Shown: positions 45,536-47,500 of the stretch, piece after piece
How positions within the stretch are numbered: position 1 is the first letter of the stretch
Layout: each line of letters starts with the position of its first letter
Source of the DNA: Glandiceps talaboti
Taxonomy: Eukaryota; Hemichordata; Enteropneusta; Spengelidae
DNA: 47,500 nucleotides
Reading direction: 5' to 3'
Assembly (NCBI RefSeq): GCF_964340395.1
Contig: NC_135557.1
Span: forward strand, 17,894,730 to 17,942,229
Position numbers and translations under genes: made by a program
The notes under the pieces: model-generated
What the model saw: only the letters and a program-made list of their open reading frames with translations
What the model was told of the DNA's origin: nothing
The model's database searches: none

Positions 45536-47118
45536 GCGTCATCATCATCAGCATCATCATCATCATCATCACCACCATCACCATCACCATCACCATCACC
45601 ATCATCATCACCACCACCACCACCACCATCACTATCATCATTATCATCACCCTTATCACAGTATGTAATTCATTAGCAAAAAAATATCAATTCTTTGTAG
45701 TGGTAAATTCGTTTCTTGAGCATTATGCACTCTACACAAATTGATGAATCTTCCTTGAAGAATGCGCCCAGACTGAAACTTACCTGTCATAAACGGGGTA
45801 ATAATCATTGCTGACACTAAACATGACAAGTTCTCCATACTTCAGACACACAGTTGGATTATCAATACCGACGTAATTAGACCCAGCAAGGTTTGATGCA
45901 CCCTGCAGTTTACGCCCTTTATGCGTAACGTTGAGCCCCTCACTCATACTGACAGATAGCAATCTACGAGCGGAGGATGATACCAGTGTAGTGTTGATGG
46001 TACCCTTTAAGTTGTCTTGGAACAAAGACAGTGTTTGGTCCATGTTTGGGTTGTAGACGCCTAAGAATCCAGCAGCTGAAAACATAATCGTACTTCACAT
46101 TAAATTTCTGAATTTAAGGTTCAGTACTCCACATGGTTAAATGTAAAATATGGAGGATGATCACACTCACATTACTCCCCAAACATCAATTTCACACACT
46201 CACTCACATTTTTAGGTATTTAATATCAGAAGAGAATGTGTCTAAACTTCAACAGATTCTATCAACTTTCACTGGCTGGTGACCATGGATTTTGTTTGAA
46301 CTTCAACTGATTATACCTTGTGTAGTACTGTGCATGCTGTTGCTGTTTATATCATTAAACAAAGAGCCCACACAGTGTAAGTGATGTTTGTGTGTTATCA
46401 TTTTGATGTCTATCTCAACCTGAAAACTTATTGTCAGGCTAACTGATCTTGATCATTTATTTGATAGTTTTGACTCGGTCTACGGAAAACAGCTGTAAAA
46501 CTCATTCACATTTCAATCGTATGTACAGGTAGAGAACCATCACTGCCACTAGAGGGCACTCATTACAAAATAGGTCTATTACGAGTCAGAGTTATTGCAA
46601 CTAGAGGGACAAATTGGTCTATTACTGTTATAACTGTCAGGTACAACATTTTGACCAGATGCACATGCAGTGAGCTAATATAGTGCCACTTGAGGGGGCT
46701 AATTACAAAAAAGGTTCATTGCTGCAACTCATTTATAACCAAAATACACATGCAGTAAGCTATCACTGTCATTAGAGGACGCTTGTTACAAAACAGGTCT
46801 ATTGTGGTCTACTATATACTTACAACTCATCTCAACCATATGTACAGGTAGTGAGCTTCCATCCAATGATCCACACTGATCTGCAGAGATGGAATTCCTT
46901 GCATTGATAACTCTGGTTAATGAGGACACAGGAATATCTACTTTGGAGCCGTCATTGATCCAATTCAACTTGACTTTAGGTGGGTCATCGCAGACAAATT
47001 CGATACTGTTTCTCTGTGCAAGACGACATTCTAAATCACATATCTCTTCTAGATCATCCACCTGACACTTGCACAGACCAAGGTGCATGTCATAGCCAAG
47101 GTAGCCATTTAGACAACC
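10814..47118 (-). CDS. Giant single-pass membrane coiled-coil protein, 41 exons in window, 5' end missing
   Basis: All 41 exons listed separately join with matching phases to one open frame of 2,690 codons plus a TAG stop at 10814-10816. Ectodomain at about residues 1-291 (cysteine-rich part, then a cupredoxin-like fold), a 22-residue hydrophobic helix at 292-313, a charged juxtamembrane and coil region to 609, DPxTGxxxPI-type repeats at 610-1046, a Lys/Glu/Arg-rich coiled-coil rod at 1047-2253 with a non-coil island at 1245-1313, a hydrophobic globular domain within 2254-2537, and a coiled-coil tail. The topology (outside N-terminus, inside C-terminus) is inferred from the cysteines, the potential N-glycosylation sites before the helix, and basic residues after it. 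The first exons lie beyond 47.5 kb. I do not recognise the family. A scaffold or membrane-to-cytoskeleton linker role would fit the shape but is only a guess. Confidence 0.9.
11431..11572. repeat. TG/TGTATG microsatellite cluster
   Basis: GTAT, GAGA and TG runs in the last intron of the gene. Frames across it are artefacts. Confidence 0.9.
12192..12352 (-). CDS. Exon 40: glycine-containing linker
   Basis: Residues 2538-2591, phase 0 in, phase 2 out, GTATGT donor. ERVADLHQQTTASRLRDFL, NNGGGKMAGNFVADRL, then KPKDDEPK. Confidence 0.87.
12972..13184 (-). CDS. Exon 39: end of the globular domain
   Basis: Residues 2467-2537, 71 codons, phase 0-0, GTAAGA donor. AMNIVCQDMFFARSRTT continues the helical domain, followed by a polar tail (TAIENAFKHTKTSEDKANVV). 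Confidence 0.88.
13632..13845 (+). repeat. ~215-bp dispersed repeat, copy C
   Basis: ACTATTAGGTGACAAGTATTTTCC, AACACAGTAGAACCAATGACGT and a TAAATACCACATCATTAGTTTG end. A partial fourth copy starts at about 16117. Intron between exons 38 and 39. Confidence 0.55.
13917..14305 (-). CDS. Exon 38: core of the C-terminal globular domain
   Basis: Residues 2337-2466, the longest exon (389 nt), phase 1 in, phase 0 out, GTAATC donor. Rich in hydrophobic and aromatic residues: PSQFVVYRFGVFLIRMLRHL, MFRNSFFYQHANNILFI, VGEFIMVVLHCVAHIKVGD, NPLFLREFFK. It reads like a compact alpha-helical domain. An H-x3-H-x4-D pattern is present, but no HExxH. Confidence 0.9.
14385..14625. promoter_or_regulatory. RFX-like half-site cluster
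   Basis: GTTGCTATGGC (14385), GTTGCTAGGG (14406), GTTGCCTAGTAACG (14566-14579) and GTTGCTAGGG (14616) occur within 240 bp of the intron between exons 37 and 38. They resemble X-box half-sites. Chance or a repeat origin cannot be excluded. Confidence 0.25.
15148..15396 (-). CDS. Exon 37: start of C-terminal globular region
   Basis: Residues 2254-2336, phase 1 in, phase 1 out, GTAAGA donor. Mixed polar and hydrophobic (LPLGVGDDWMTSLMNSDFYK, then LLDMEEMLKKN), no longer coiled coil. Confidence 0.86.
15516..15722. promoter_or_regulatory. Cluster of NFI-type palindromes TTGGC-N5-GCCAA
   Basis: Three perfect sites, at 15668-15682, 15689-15703 and 15708-15722, plus two with CTGGC instead of TTGGC, at 15516-15530 and 15642-15656. 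The spacing TTGGC(N5)GCCAA is the classic Nuclear Factor I dimer site. Intron between exons 36 and 37. Function inferred only from the motif. Confidence 0.4.
15841..16057 (-). CDS. Exon 36: end of the coiled-coil rod
   Basis: Residues 2182-2253, phase 0 in, phase 1 out, donor GTGAAT. KEQEKQRDDVRKKLEARRKR, then an acidic SKIEKENDMSSEVASRQE. Confidence 0.86.
16117..16215 (+). repeat. Partial copy of the ~215-bp dispersed repeat
   Basis: Matches the first half only: CCCCTTAGGTCAATAATATTTTCCC, TTGGAGAATAATATCTACTT and a CTGCACTAGCTGCA stretch. Confidence 0.45.
16526..16685 (-). CDS. Exon 35: coiled-coil rod
   Basis: Residues 2128-2181, phase 2 in, phase 0 out, GTATGT donor. RMRERELEREQLRQQQKEER, a nearly pure charged helix. 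Confidence 0.88.
16747..17025. repeat. GTAT/CATA/GTAC microsatellite with dyad symmetry
   Basis: A (GTAT)n half followed by a (CATA)n half with GTAC and CATGCA blocks between, so the array could form a large hairpin. Intron between exons 34 and 35. Confidence 0.9.
17145..17308 (-). CDS. Exon 34: coiled-coil rod
   Basis: Residues 2074-2128, phase 0 in, phase 2 out. AQAADQAAAEAKKFRETKM and EKRKQDEERRRKMQEQ. The donor GTAAGA lies inside what would otherwise read LK-stop; the frame is restored by joining to the next exon. Confidence 0.87.
17455..17522. repeat. Poly(T)-rich tract
   Basis: T runs broken by single A bases; on the gene's strand it is A-rich. It lies in the 1.7-kb intron between exons 33 and 34, where I see no other feature except a short (CA)n at about 18834-18862. 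Confidence 0.8.
18979..19146 (-). CDS. Exon 33: coiled-coil rod
   Basis: Residues 2018-2073, 56 codons, phase 0-0, GTGAGA donor. KQLGDFDKITTQKIEQAERD and ERLALKEKQLRELADAM. Found from splice sites and frame. Confidence 0.86.
19470..20020. repeat. 32-bp minisatellite, 17 copies
   Basis: Unit TATGTTTTATCATTGTGCTAG plus TYAGAAACAAG, repeated at an exact 32-bp period from about 19486 to 20005. Only one position (C or T) varies often. Intron between exons 32 and 33. Confidence 0.95.
20279..20473 (-). CDS. Exon 32: coiled-coil rod
   Basis: Residues 1953-2017, 65 codons, phase 0-0, GTACGT donor. MKQERAAAIAEARAKMADQR and NPGDMTEEELNDRKEDLLR. Confidence 0.88.
20571..20768. mobile_element. Palindromic MITE, copy 1
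   Basis: Arms of about 80 bp: AGTAAAGCACTTTCTGTATG...GTATACTGTTTCATTGG on the left pairs with CAAATGAAACAGTATAC...CATACAGAAAACACTTTACTT on the right. A second copy with the same middle (TGTGGTCAATTAGCAAATG) is at 43583. Confidence 0.75.
21221..21337 (-). CDS. Exon 31: rod segment of lower charge
   Basis: Residues 1914-1952, 39 codons, phase 0-0, GTAAGC donor. MKGKERPAIQGELEGED, then VIYRVLRQRHIKETV. Confidence 0.85.
21801..21980 (-). CDS. Exon 30: coiled-coil rod
   Basis: Residues 1854-1913, 60 codons, phase 0-0, GTATAA donor. MDREKSRQKKQLQERLAEKR, then ELAKQQHEREEIL. Confidence 0.87.
22640..23135. repeat. Duplicated compound microsatellite
   Basis: Two consecutive blocks, each ordered CATGCATG, CACACGCACG, CACACA, CATGCATGTACATACATA, and each followed by CATACTCTCTCATAATTTT. 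The second copy ends close to the donor of exon 29. Confidence 0.9.
23178..23420 (-). CDS. Exon 29: coiled-coil rod
   Basis: Residues 1773-1853, 81 codons, phase 0-0, GTAAAT donor. KAESEINTSMDEEKQKLIRQ and KEMLLKRKQLGEEEYQRL. The donor lies about 30 nt from a long CATA/CATG microsatellite. Confidence 0.88.
24438..24533 (-). CDS. Exon 28: short rod exon after a 3.1-kb intron
   Basis: Residues 1741-1772, 32 codons, phase 0-0. RGGDEGGQAIDNINAALVSE, then QNKLKKLQ. The donor GTTTGA is weak. Its presence rests on phase, the acceptor, and coding character. Confidence 0.78.
24780..25010. repeat. Degenerate ~35-bp tandem repeat
   Basis: Recurrent TGTGATACAATGTATTGAT and GTGTTTACAG segments, about six diverged units. 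Confidence 0.65.
25936..26165. mobile_element. Nearly full-length palindromic element
   Basis: About 230 bp with ends ACAGTACAA / TTGTACTGT and arms that pair across almost the whole length, including GACGTTTCGATC against GATCGAAACATC and TTATTCAGC against GCTGAATAA. Imperfect and non-coding; in the long intron between exons 27 and 28. Confidence 0.6.
27673..27891 (-). CDS. Exon 27: coiled-coil rod
   Basis: Residues 1668-1740, 73 codons, phase 0-0, GTAATG donor. KEERDKIIEEYNKNTENLKD and RQKEELMAKLAARKRMKEQ. Confidence 0.88.
28313..28561 (-). CDS. Exon 26: coiled-coil rod with Pro/Gly break
   Basis: Residues 1585-1667, 83 codons, phase 0-0, GTGAGT donor. Basic helix (KERMKARKDKKREKKS), a break LPPGITPGSDEE, then an acidic helix. 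Confidence 0.88.
29182..29298 (-). CDS. Exon 25: coiled-coil rod
   Basis: Residues 1546-1584, 39 codons, phase 0-0. Donor is GTAACC, weaker than the others. AERRRAEIDAEMEARMRAL. Confidence 0.86.
29732..29897 (-). CDS. Exon 24: coiled-coil rod with acidic stretch
   Basis: Residues 1490-1545, phase 2 in, phase 0 out, GTAATT donor. Acidic PSEDDLDMDLKML, then helix EKLLADLQRQYAEDMEK. Confidence 0.87.
30107..30213 (-). CDS. Exon 23: basic coiled coil
   Basis: Residues 1455-1490, phase 0 in, phase 2 out, GTAAGT donor. MSEKLEKEKQDSLAKLRQKL followed by a run of lysines and arginines. Confidence 0.86.
30274..30565 (+). mobile_element. tRNA-derived SINE, near full length
   Basis: A tRNA-like head carries an A box (TGGCCTAGTGG, 30285-30295) and a B box (GGTTCGAACCC, 30328-30338). 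A body with CCCCGGGTACTCCGGTTTCC at about 30421 follows, then a 3' AATAAAGATT and a (TTA)n tail. It sits in the intron between exons 22 and 23, antisense to the gene. Confidence 0.8.
31319..31438 (-). CDS. Exon 22: coiled-coil rod
   Basis: Residues 1415-1454, 40 codons, phase 0-0, GTAGAG donor. Lys/Glu-rich (KKEQFLKAKQKELKEKLSKA). Confidence 0.87.
32142..32222. repeat. Long inverted repeat (hairpin) between exons 21 and 22
   Basis: Arms of about 32 nt, CTGTAAGATACGTCATGACG... and ...CGTCATGGCGTACCTTACAG, around a 16-nt loop. It includes GCCCTCAC/GTGAGGGC pairing. A related right arm occurs near 43010-43050. Confidence 0.65.
32265..32431 (-). CDS. Exon 21: rod resumes
   Basis: Residues 1359-1414, phase 1 in, phase 0 out, GTAAAG donor. 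MTDAQRSSLAKTLAEKQTIE, then LENDMRRDEIKEI, charged helix. Confidence 0.88.
32580..32733. repeat. CA/CAGA microsatellite, partly duplicated
   Basis: Two blocks each start GAGCAGTAACTTATA or TAGCAGTAACTTATA followed by CA-rich sequence; a poly(T) tract lies just beside it (about 32473-32493). Confidence 0.9.
32776..32911 (-). CDS. Exon 20: disordered linker
   Basis: Residues 1314-1358, phase 0 in, phase 1 out, GTAAG donor. Gly/Pro/Thr-rich (GATSPGVGRN, QPGGKTTAQPVKSSPDDDE), predicted flexible. Confidence 0.86.
33074..33280 (-). CDS. Exon 19: non-coil island in the rod
   Basis: Residues 1245-1313, 69 codons, phase 0-0, GTCAGT donor. Contains LAGDYDATIPGVYGEDN, a leucine-rich helix (EIIPLLKQLLAMLERG) and a glycine-rich LGDGQGGDININ turn. 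The composition is clearly unlike the flanking coils, so it may be a small folded interaction module. Confidence 0.88.
33412..33588 (-). CDS. Exon 18: coiled-coil rod
   Basis: Residues 1186-1244, 59 codons, phase 0-0, GTAAAC donor. Heptad-like helix (RYKQTKARLQSELQDQLL). Confidence 0.88.
33637..33650 (+). promoter_or_regulatory. X-box-like site GTTACCATGGCAAT
   Basis: One base off the symmetric RFX consensus GTTNCCATGGNAAC. Located about 50 bp upstream (in gene sense) of exon 18. Confidence 0.3.
33677..33995. repeat. (GTAT)n microsatellite
   Basis: About 320 bp of GTAT with a GT run at about 33897-33920, between exons 17 and 18. Confidence 0.95.
34073..34206 (-). CDS. Exon 17: coiled-coil rod
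   Basis: Residues 1141-1185, phase 1 in, phase 0 out, GTGATT donor. DQAEREGEERHH, then KKFFTKLQAEEVKFRDRMAE. Confidence 0.86.
34420..34660. repeat. ~70-bp tandem repeat ending at exon 16
   Basis: Four units with ATTCCATTTTCTTGTAGGTAAGACAGG-like cores near 34422, 34495, 34560 and 34627. The last unit abuts the donor of exon 16. Confidence 0.6.
34661..34802 (-). CDS. Exon 16: coiled-coil rod
   Basis: Residues 1094-1140, phase 0 in, phase 1 out, GTATGT donor. Glu/Lys/Arg-rich helix (ESAKREVKRRSDAEEELA), then PPDVVAILTQ. Confidence 0.86.
34850..35090. repeat. ~45-50-bp degenerate tandem repeat
   Basis: Recurrent TTTACATACTCCATAT and TGGCAT segments in the intron between exons 15 and 16. Confidence 0.55.
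35193..35333 (-). CDS. Exon 15: start of the coiled-coil rod
   Basis: Residues 1047-1093, 47 codons, phase 0-0, GTATGT donor. Charged helix with RRSFWRRQRQREEELTTKES. Confidence 0.88.
35403..35475 (+). repeat. (GACA)n microsatellite with conserved left flank, copy 1
   Basis: Left flank includes GTTTTTGAGAAAATGATGAC just before the ACAG run. The same flank precedes the ACAG run at 41138. Confidence 0.7.
36131..36288 (-). CDS. Exon 14: last DPxTGxxxPI-type repeats
   Basis: Residues 994-1046, phase 1 in, phase 0 out, GTAAGC donor. Units VDPVTGDLSPISG and TNPDTNTVIPV, then a basic GGHRKRKPPLGA end. Confidence 0.9.
37297..37467 (-). CDS. Exon 13: DPxTGxxxPI-type repeats
   Basis: Residues 937-993, phase 1-1, GTATGT donor. 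Units FSATGQLLPILVG, DPGGSGQQVPILG, DVNTGEIKPLGG and the start of DPDGEG. The donor runs directly into a CA-rich microsatellite. Confidence 0.9.
37676..37830 (-). mobile_element. SINE fragment, same family, 5'-truncated
   Basis: The reverse complement matches the 3' half of the SINE at 30274 (CATGCTGTAAGTAAG, GTTCAGTTTGACTCTACCGA, CTTGGGAGACAAGTGTTTAT). The tRNA head is missing. It ends about 35 nt from the donor of exon 12. Confidence 0.7.
37864..38031 (-). CDS. Exon 12: charged helix inside the repeat block
   Basis: Residues 881-936, phase 1-1, GTAAG donor. Polar helix (ETALKEMIKSRNKCKSSL) with no DPxTG repeat, flanked by repeat exons. Confidence 0.88.
38115..38427. mobile_element. Foldback DNA element with long terminal inverted repeats
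   Basis: Flanked by identical 9-bp direct repeats GTATGAAAG (38106-38114 and 38428-38436). The ends are inverted repeats of more than 40 bp (TAGACTCTCTCACAGTCCTC versus TAAACTCTCTCACAGTCCTC). A second inverted pair around GTGTGACTGCGAAGCTCCGTG forms the centre. No open frame. The 9-bp duplication suggests Mutator-type mobilisation. Lies between exons 11 and 12. Confidence 0.75.
38694..38942 (-). CDS. Exon 11: repeat block with a helical insert
   Basis: Residues 798-880, phase 1-1, GTAAGT donor. Starts DVIPVGGMMSSNHG, continues with PIPIIPGDSYVEPLSGKQV, then a non-repeat helical part (GFQALLDSSVLACEVRVSES). Confidence 0.9.
39261..39596 (-). CDS. Exon 10: longest run of DPxTGxxxPI-type repeats
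   Basis: Residues 686-797, phase 1-1, GTAATG donor. Four consecutive units, about 15-18 residues each: PDPLSGLHVPI, IHPQTGLTYPV, TDPVTALPLPI and IDPNTEQPVPI. The acceptor region is tandemly copied into the upstream intron (39583-39870). Confidence 0.92.
39583..39870 (-). repeat. ~74-bp tandem repeat carrying the exon 10 splice acceptor
   Basis: Four units. The first includes the true acceptor TTTTACAACAG and the first exon bases GTGAAGCTGTCAAA. Two of the three intronic copies keep an ACAACAG|GT sequence. Confidence 0.8.
40061..40288 (-). CDS. Exon 9: DPxTGxxxPI-type repeats
   Basis: Residues 610-685, phase 1-1. Contains VHPQTGHVLPIEG and AYDPLTSRLVF, the first clear copies of the short proline/glycine repeat. 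Acceptor is preceded by a T-rich tract; donor is GTAGGT. Confidence 0.9.
40434..40668. repeat. ~90-bp tandem repeat, about three units
   Basis: Shared CATATGCCAGTCACTGAAAAG, GACAAAAGAT and TAGGAGTGCTATTCAC segments; intron between exons 8 and 9. Confidence 0.65.
40735..41011 (-). CDS. Exon 8: end of first coil, linker to repeat block
   Basis: Residues 518-609. Phase 0 in, phase 1 out, GTAAGT donor. Helical and charged at first (AALREAKRLLDEYNDKMLKG), then a non-coil linker (GVLGQATGALLVKPG) leading into the phase-1 repeat exons. Confidence 0.9.
41138..41230 (+). repeat. (GACA)n microsatellite with conserved left flank, copy 2
   Basis: Left flank includes TTGAGCAAGC and GTTTTTGAGAAAATGATGAC, then CAGC and GACA runs. 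It matches the copy at 35403, so this is a mobile or dispersed unit and not an isolated microsatellite. Confidence 0.7.
41499..41747 (-). CDS. Exon 7: coiled-coil segment
   Basis: Residues 435-517, 83 codons, phase 0-0, GTAAGA donor. Strongly charged helix with heptad-like spacing (KREALDIELERRKELGTRF). Confidence 0.9.
42040..42425. repeat. C/T-rich tract, purine-rich on the transcript
   Basis: Nearly 400 bp of CCCT, CCTC and CCCC runs between exons 6 and 7. The sense RNA would be GGGA/GGAG-rich with many runs of three or more G. Confidence 0.8.
42494..42639 (-). CDS. Exon 6: acidic-to-helical segment
   Basis: Residues 386-434. Phase 1 in, phase 0 out, GTAATG donor. Includes DEFWDYDRQVDLEAF, then charged helix (LARQARQVTGELGRQKEE). 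Confidence 0.88.
43199..43415 (-). CDS. Exon 5: cytoplasmic juxtamembrane region
   Basis: Residues 314-385. Phase 0 in, phase 1 out, GTAAGT donor. Starts VLFRKYGWEKS, basic and aromatic as expected just inside a membrane. It then has a glycine-rich GGVITGGGVGDAA stretch that looks flexible. Confidence 0.88.
43583..43792. mobile_element. Palindromic MITE, copy 2
   Basis: Same arms and same centre as the element at 20571. Its right arm is followed by two further tandem copies of that arm reaching almost to exon 4. Confidence 0.75.
43793..43937. repeat. Two extra 69-bp copies of the MITE right arm
   Basis: Units start ACTTGATATGGATGCTATAA at 43802 and 43871 and end ACTTTGGTGTTATGG. The array ends 20 nt from the GT donor of the transmembrane exon (43957). 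Confidence 0.75.
43958..44146 (-). CDS. Exon 4: juxtamembrane ectodomain and transmembrane helix
   Basis: Residues 251-313, exactly 63 codons, phase 0-0, GTAAGT donor. It starts YVRLMAENAQC and ends in an uninterrupted 22-residue hydrophobic helix (starting WVLIISMMAG, ending LLVIAL), the only clear membrane segment in the gene. Confidence 0.9.
44390..44700. repeat. ~47-bp tandem repeat, six to seven units
   Basis: Recurrent CTTCTGGCTGAGATAAAGAG and TTAGGCAAATTC; intron between exons 3 and 4. Confidence 0.75.
44837..44999 (-). CDS. Exon 3: second half of cupredoxin-like fold
   Basis: Residues 196-250. Phase 2 in, phase 0 out, GTGAGT donor. It contains FDYGGFREL and then YKFEDPGVYAFYMS, the 'F..PG.Y.F' C-terminal strand pattern of cupredoxins. 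The Cys-His-Met copper ligands expected around this strand are not seen. Confidence 0.88.
45294..45658. repeat. (ATC)n/(ACC)n trinucleotide array
   Basis: About 365 bp of ATC and ACC triplets. The sense RNA is (GAU)n/(GGU)n. Open frames in all phases are artefacts. Intron between exons 2 and 3. Confidence 0.95.
45784..46075 (-). CDS. Exon 2: ectodomain, first half of cupredoxin-like fold
   Basis: Residues 99-196. Phase 1 in, phase 2 out, GTAAG donor. It carries NTT and NVT glycosylation sequons, a SSSARRLLS stretch, and then beta-strand-like segments (VGIDNPTVCLKYGELVMFSV, then SNDYYPVYD). These resemble the first strands of plastocyanin-type folds. Confidence 0.88.
46490..46830 (-). repeat. 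Tandem repeat that includes the 3' edge of exon 1
   Basis: Degenerate units share AACTCAT, ATGTACAGGTAGTGAGC, CACTAGAGG and TTACAAAATAGGTCTATT. The exon copy (CAACTCATCTCAACCATATG and onward) is the last of the series. Confidence 0.65.
46546..46559 (+). promoter_or_regulatory. CTCF-core-like site CCACTAGAGGGCAC
   Basis: Fits the vertebrate core pattern CCASYAGRKGGCRS at every position. It lies in one unit of the tandem repeat next to exon 1; neighbouring units carry decayed versions. Confidence 0.3.
46824..47118 (-). CDS. Exon 1 in window: cysteine-rich ectodomain part
   Basis: Residues 1-98. AG acceptor (tttcttacag) and GTAAGT donor; ends in phase 1. It contains seven cysteines, starting with the motif GCLNGYLGYD and a CxC pair, which suggests a disulfide-bonded extracellular module. 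It is the most upstream exon I can see; the protein continues N-terminally outside the window. Confidence 0.85.
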
Positions 47119-47500
47119 CTGTAAGAAACATCACATCACAATTAATACTGTAAACCTGGAAATGTTCGCTATAGACTTATTTTTTGCTAATTTCACTGGA
47201 AAACAAAGATACAAAACTAGGTGACTAAAGTGCCTTCGTATACATTAATACAATGTACCAGTCTGGTAATTAGTAAAAAGTAGTCTTTGAAAACTAGCTG
47301 AAGGCTCTAAAAATCACAAGTAGCAAAAATAGCTAGGTTTAATTTTAAAGTATGTGTAACACATCCTTCATACATGATGAACTCCCAGAGCGAAAAAGTC
47401 GAGAAGACCATATGTAACATGCTCTTACTATCACAGTTGATCTTTTGGCAAAATTAGGTTGTTGTTTCACTTGCTGGGTAACACATCTTTTATTGCTGAA
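47119..47500 (-). other. Upstream intron, nothing recognised
   Basis: Sequence 5' of exon 1 in gene sense. No exon-like frame found; the start codon and signal peptide must lie further out. Confidence 0.6.

Noticed and set aside
45168-45744. Poly-Met/Val, poly-Ile/Thr and poly-Ser/Pro reading frames
   Set aside because: All come from the ATC/ACC triplet array and are open in every phase.
1-47500. CRISPR array, operon or prokaryotic defence system
   Set aside because: GT-AG introns, a SINE, a Penelope-like element and microsatellites show animal nuclear DNA. The 32-bp minisatellite has no unique spacers.

Overview
The window reads as a piece of an AT-rich, intron-dense invertebrate animal genome. 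Introns have clean GT-AG borders and are mostly 0.2-3 kb. They are full of (CA)n, (CATA)n and (GACA)n microsatellites, degenerate tandem repeats, small palindromic DNA elements, a tRNA-derived SINE and a decayed Penelope-like retroelement. I cannot name the species. A marine bilaterian fits the repeat styles, but this is a weak inference.

One protein-coding gene dominates. It lies on the minus strand and occupies about 10.8-47.1 kb, entering from the right edge. I reconstructed 41 coding exons from splice sites and reading phase. Every junction keeps frame, giving 8,073 nt: 2,690 codons plus a stop, with the 5' end (start codon and any signal peptide) missing. Residue numbers below count from the first codon in the window. 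The protein looks like a giant single-pass membrane protein. It has a cysteine-containing ectodomain ending in a cupredoxin-like fold (about 1-291) and one hydrophobic membrane helix (292-313). The presumed cytoplasmic side starts with a juxtamembrane region and charged helices (314-609). Next comes a block of short proline/glycine repeats of the type DPxTGxxxPI, carried on six exons, five of them phase 1-1 (610-1046). A very long charged, coiled-coil-like rod follows (1047-2253), interrupted by one non-coil exon (1245-1313). Near the C-terminus is a hydrophobic globular domain (about 2254-2537), then a final coiled-coil tail. I do not recognise a named family, so no symbol is given.

Layout: 1-3.3 kb, no gene, with a 51-bp tandem array and two copies of a ~215-bp dispersed repeat; 3.3-4.35 kb, a hAT-like MITE next to a Penelope-type GIY-YIG endonuclease remnant; 4.35-10.6 kb, no gene, microsatellites and a CA-ended tandem element; 10.65-12.4 kb, 3' UTR and last two exons; 12.4-47.1 kb, the remaining exons and repeat-rich introns; 47.1-47.5 kb, intron.

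The most interesting items are the gene's architecture, several introns in which an exon edge (with its splice site) has been tandemly duplicated or is abutted by a repeat, a ~313-bp foldback element with a 9-bp target-site duplication, three perfect NFI-type palindromes within 55 bp, and a 17-copy 32-bp minisatellite.
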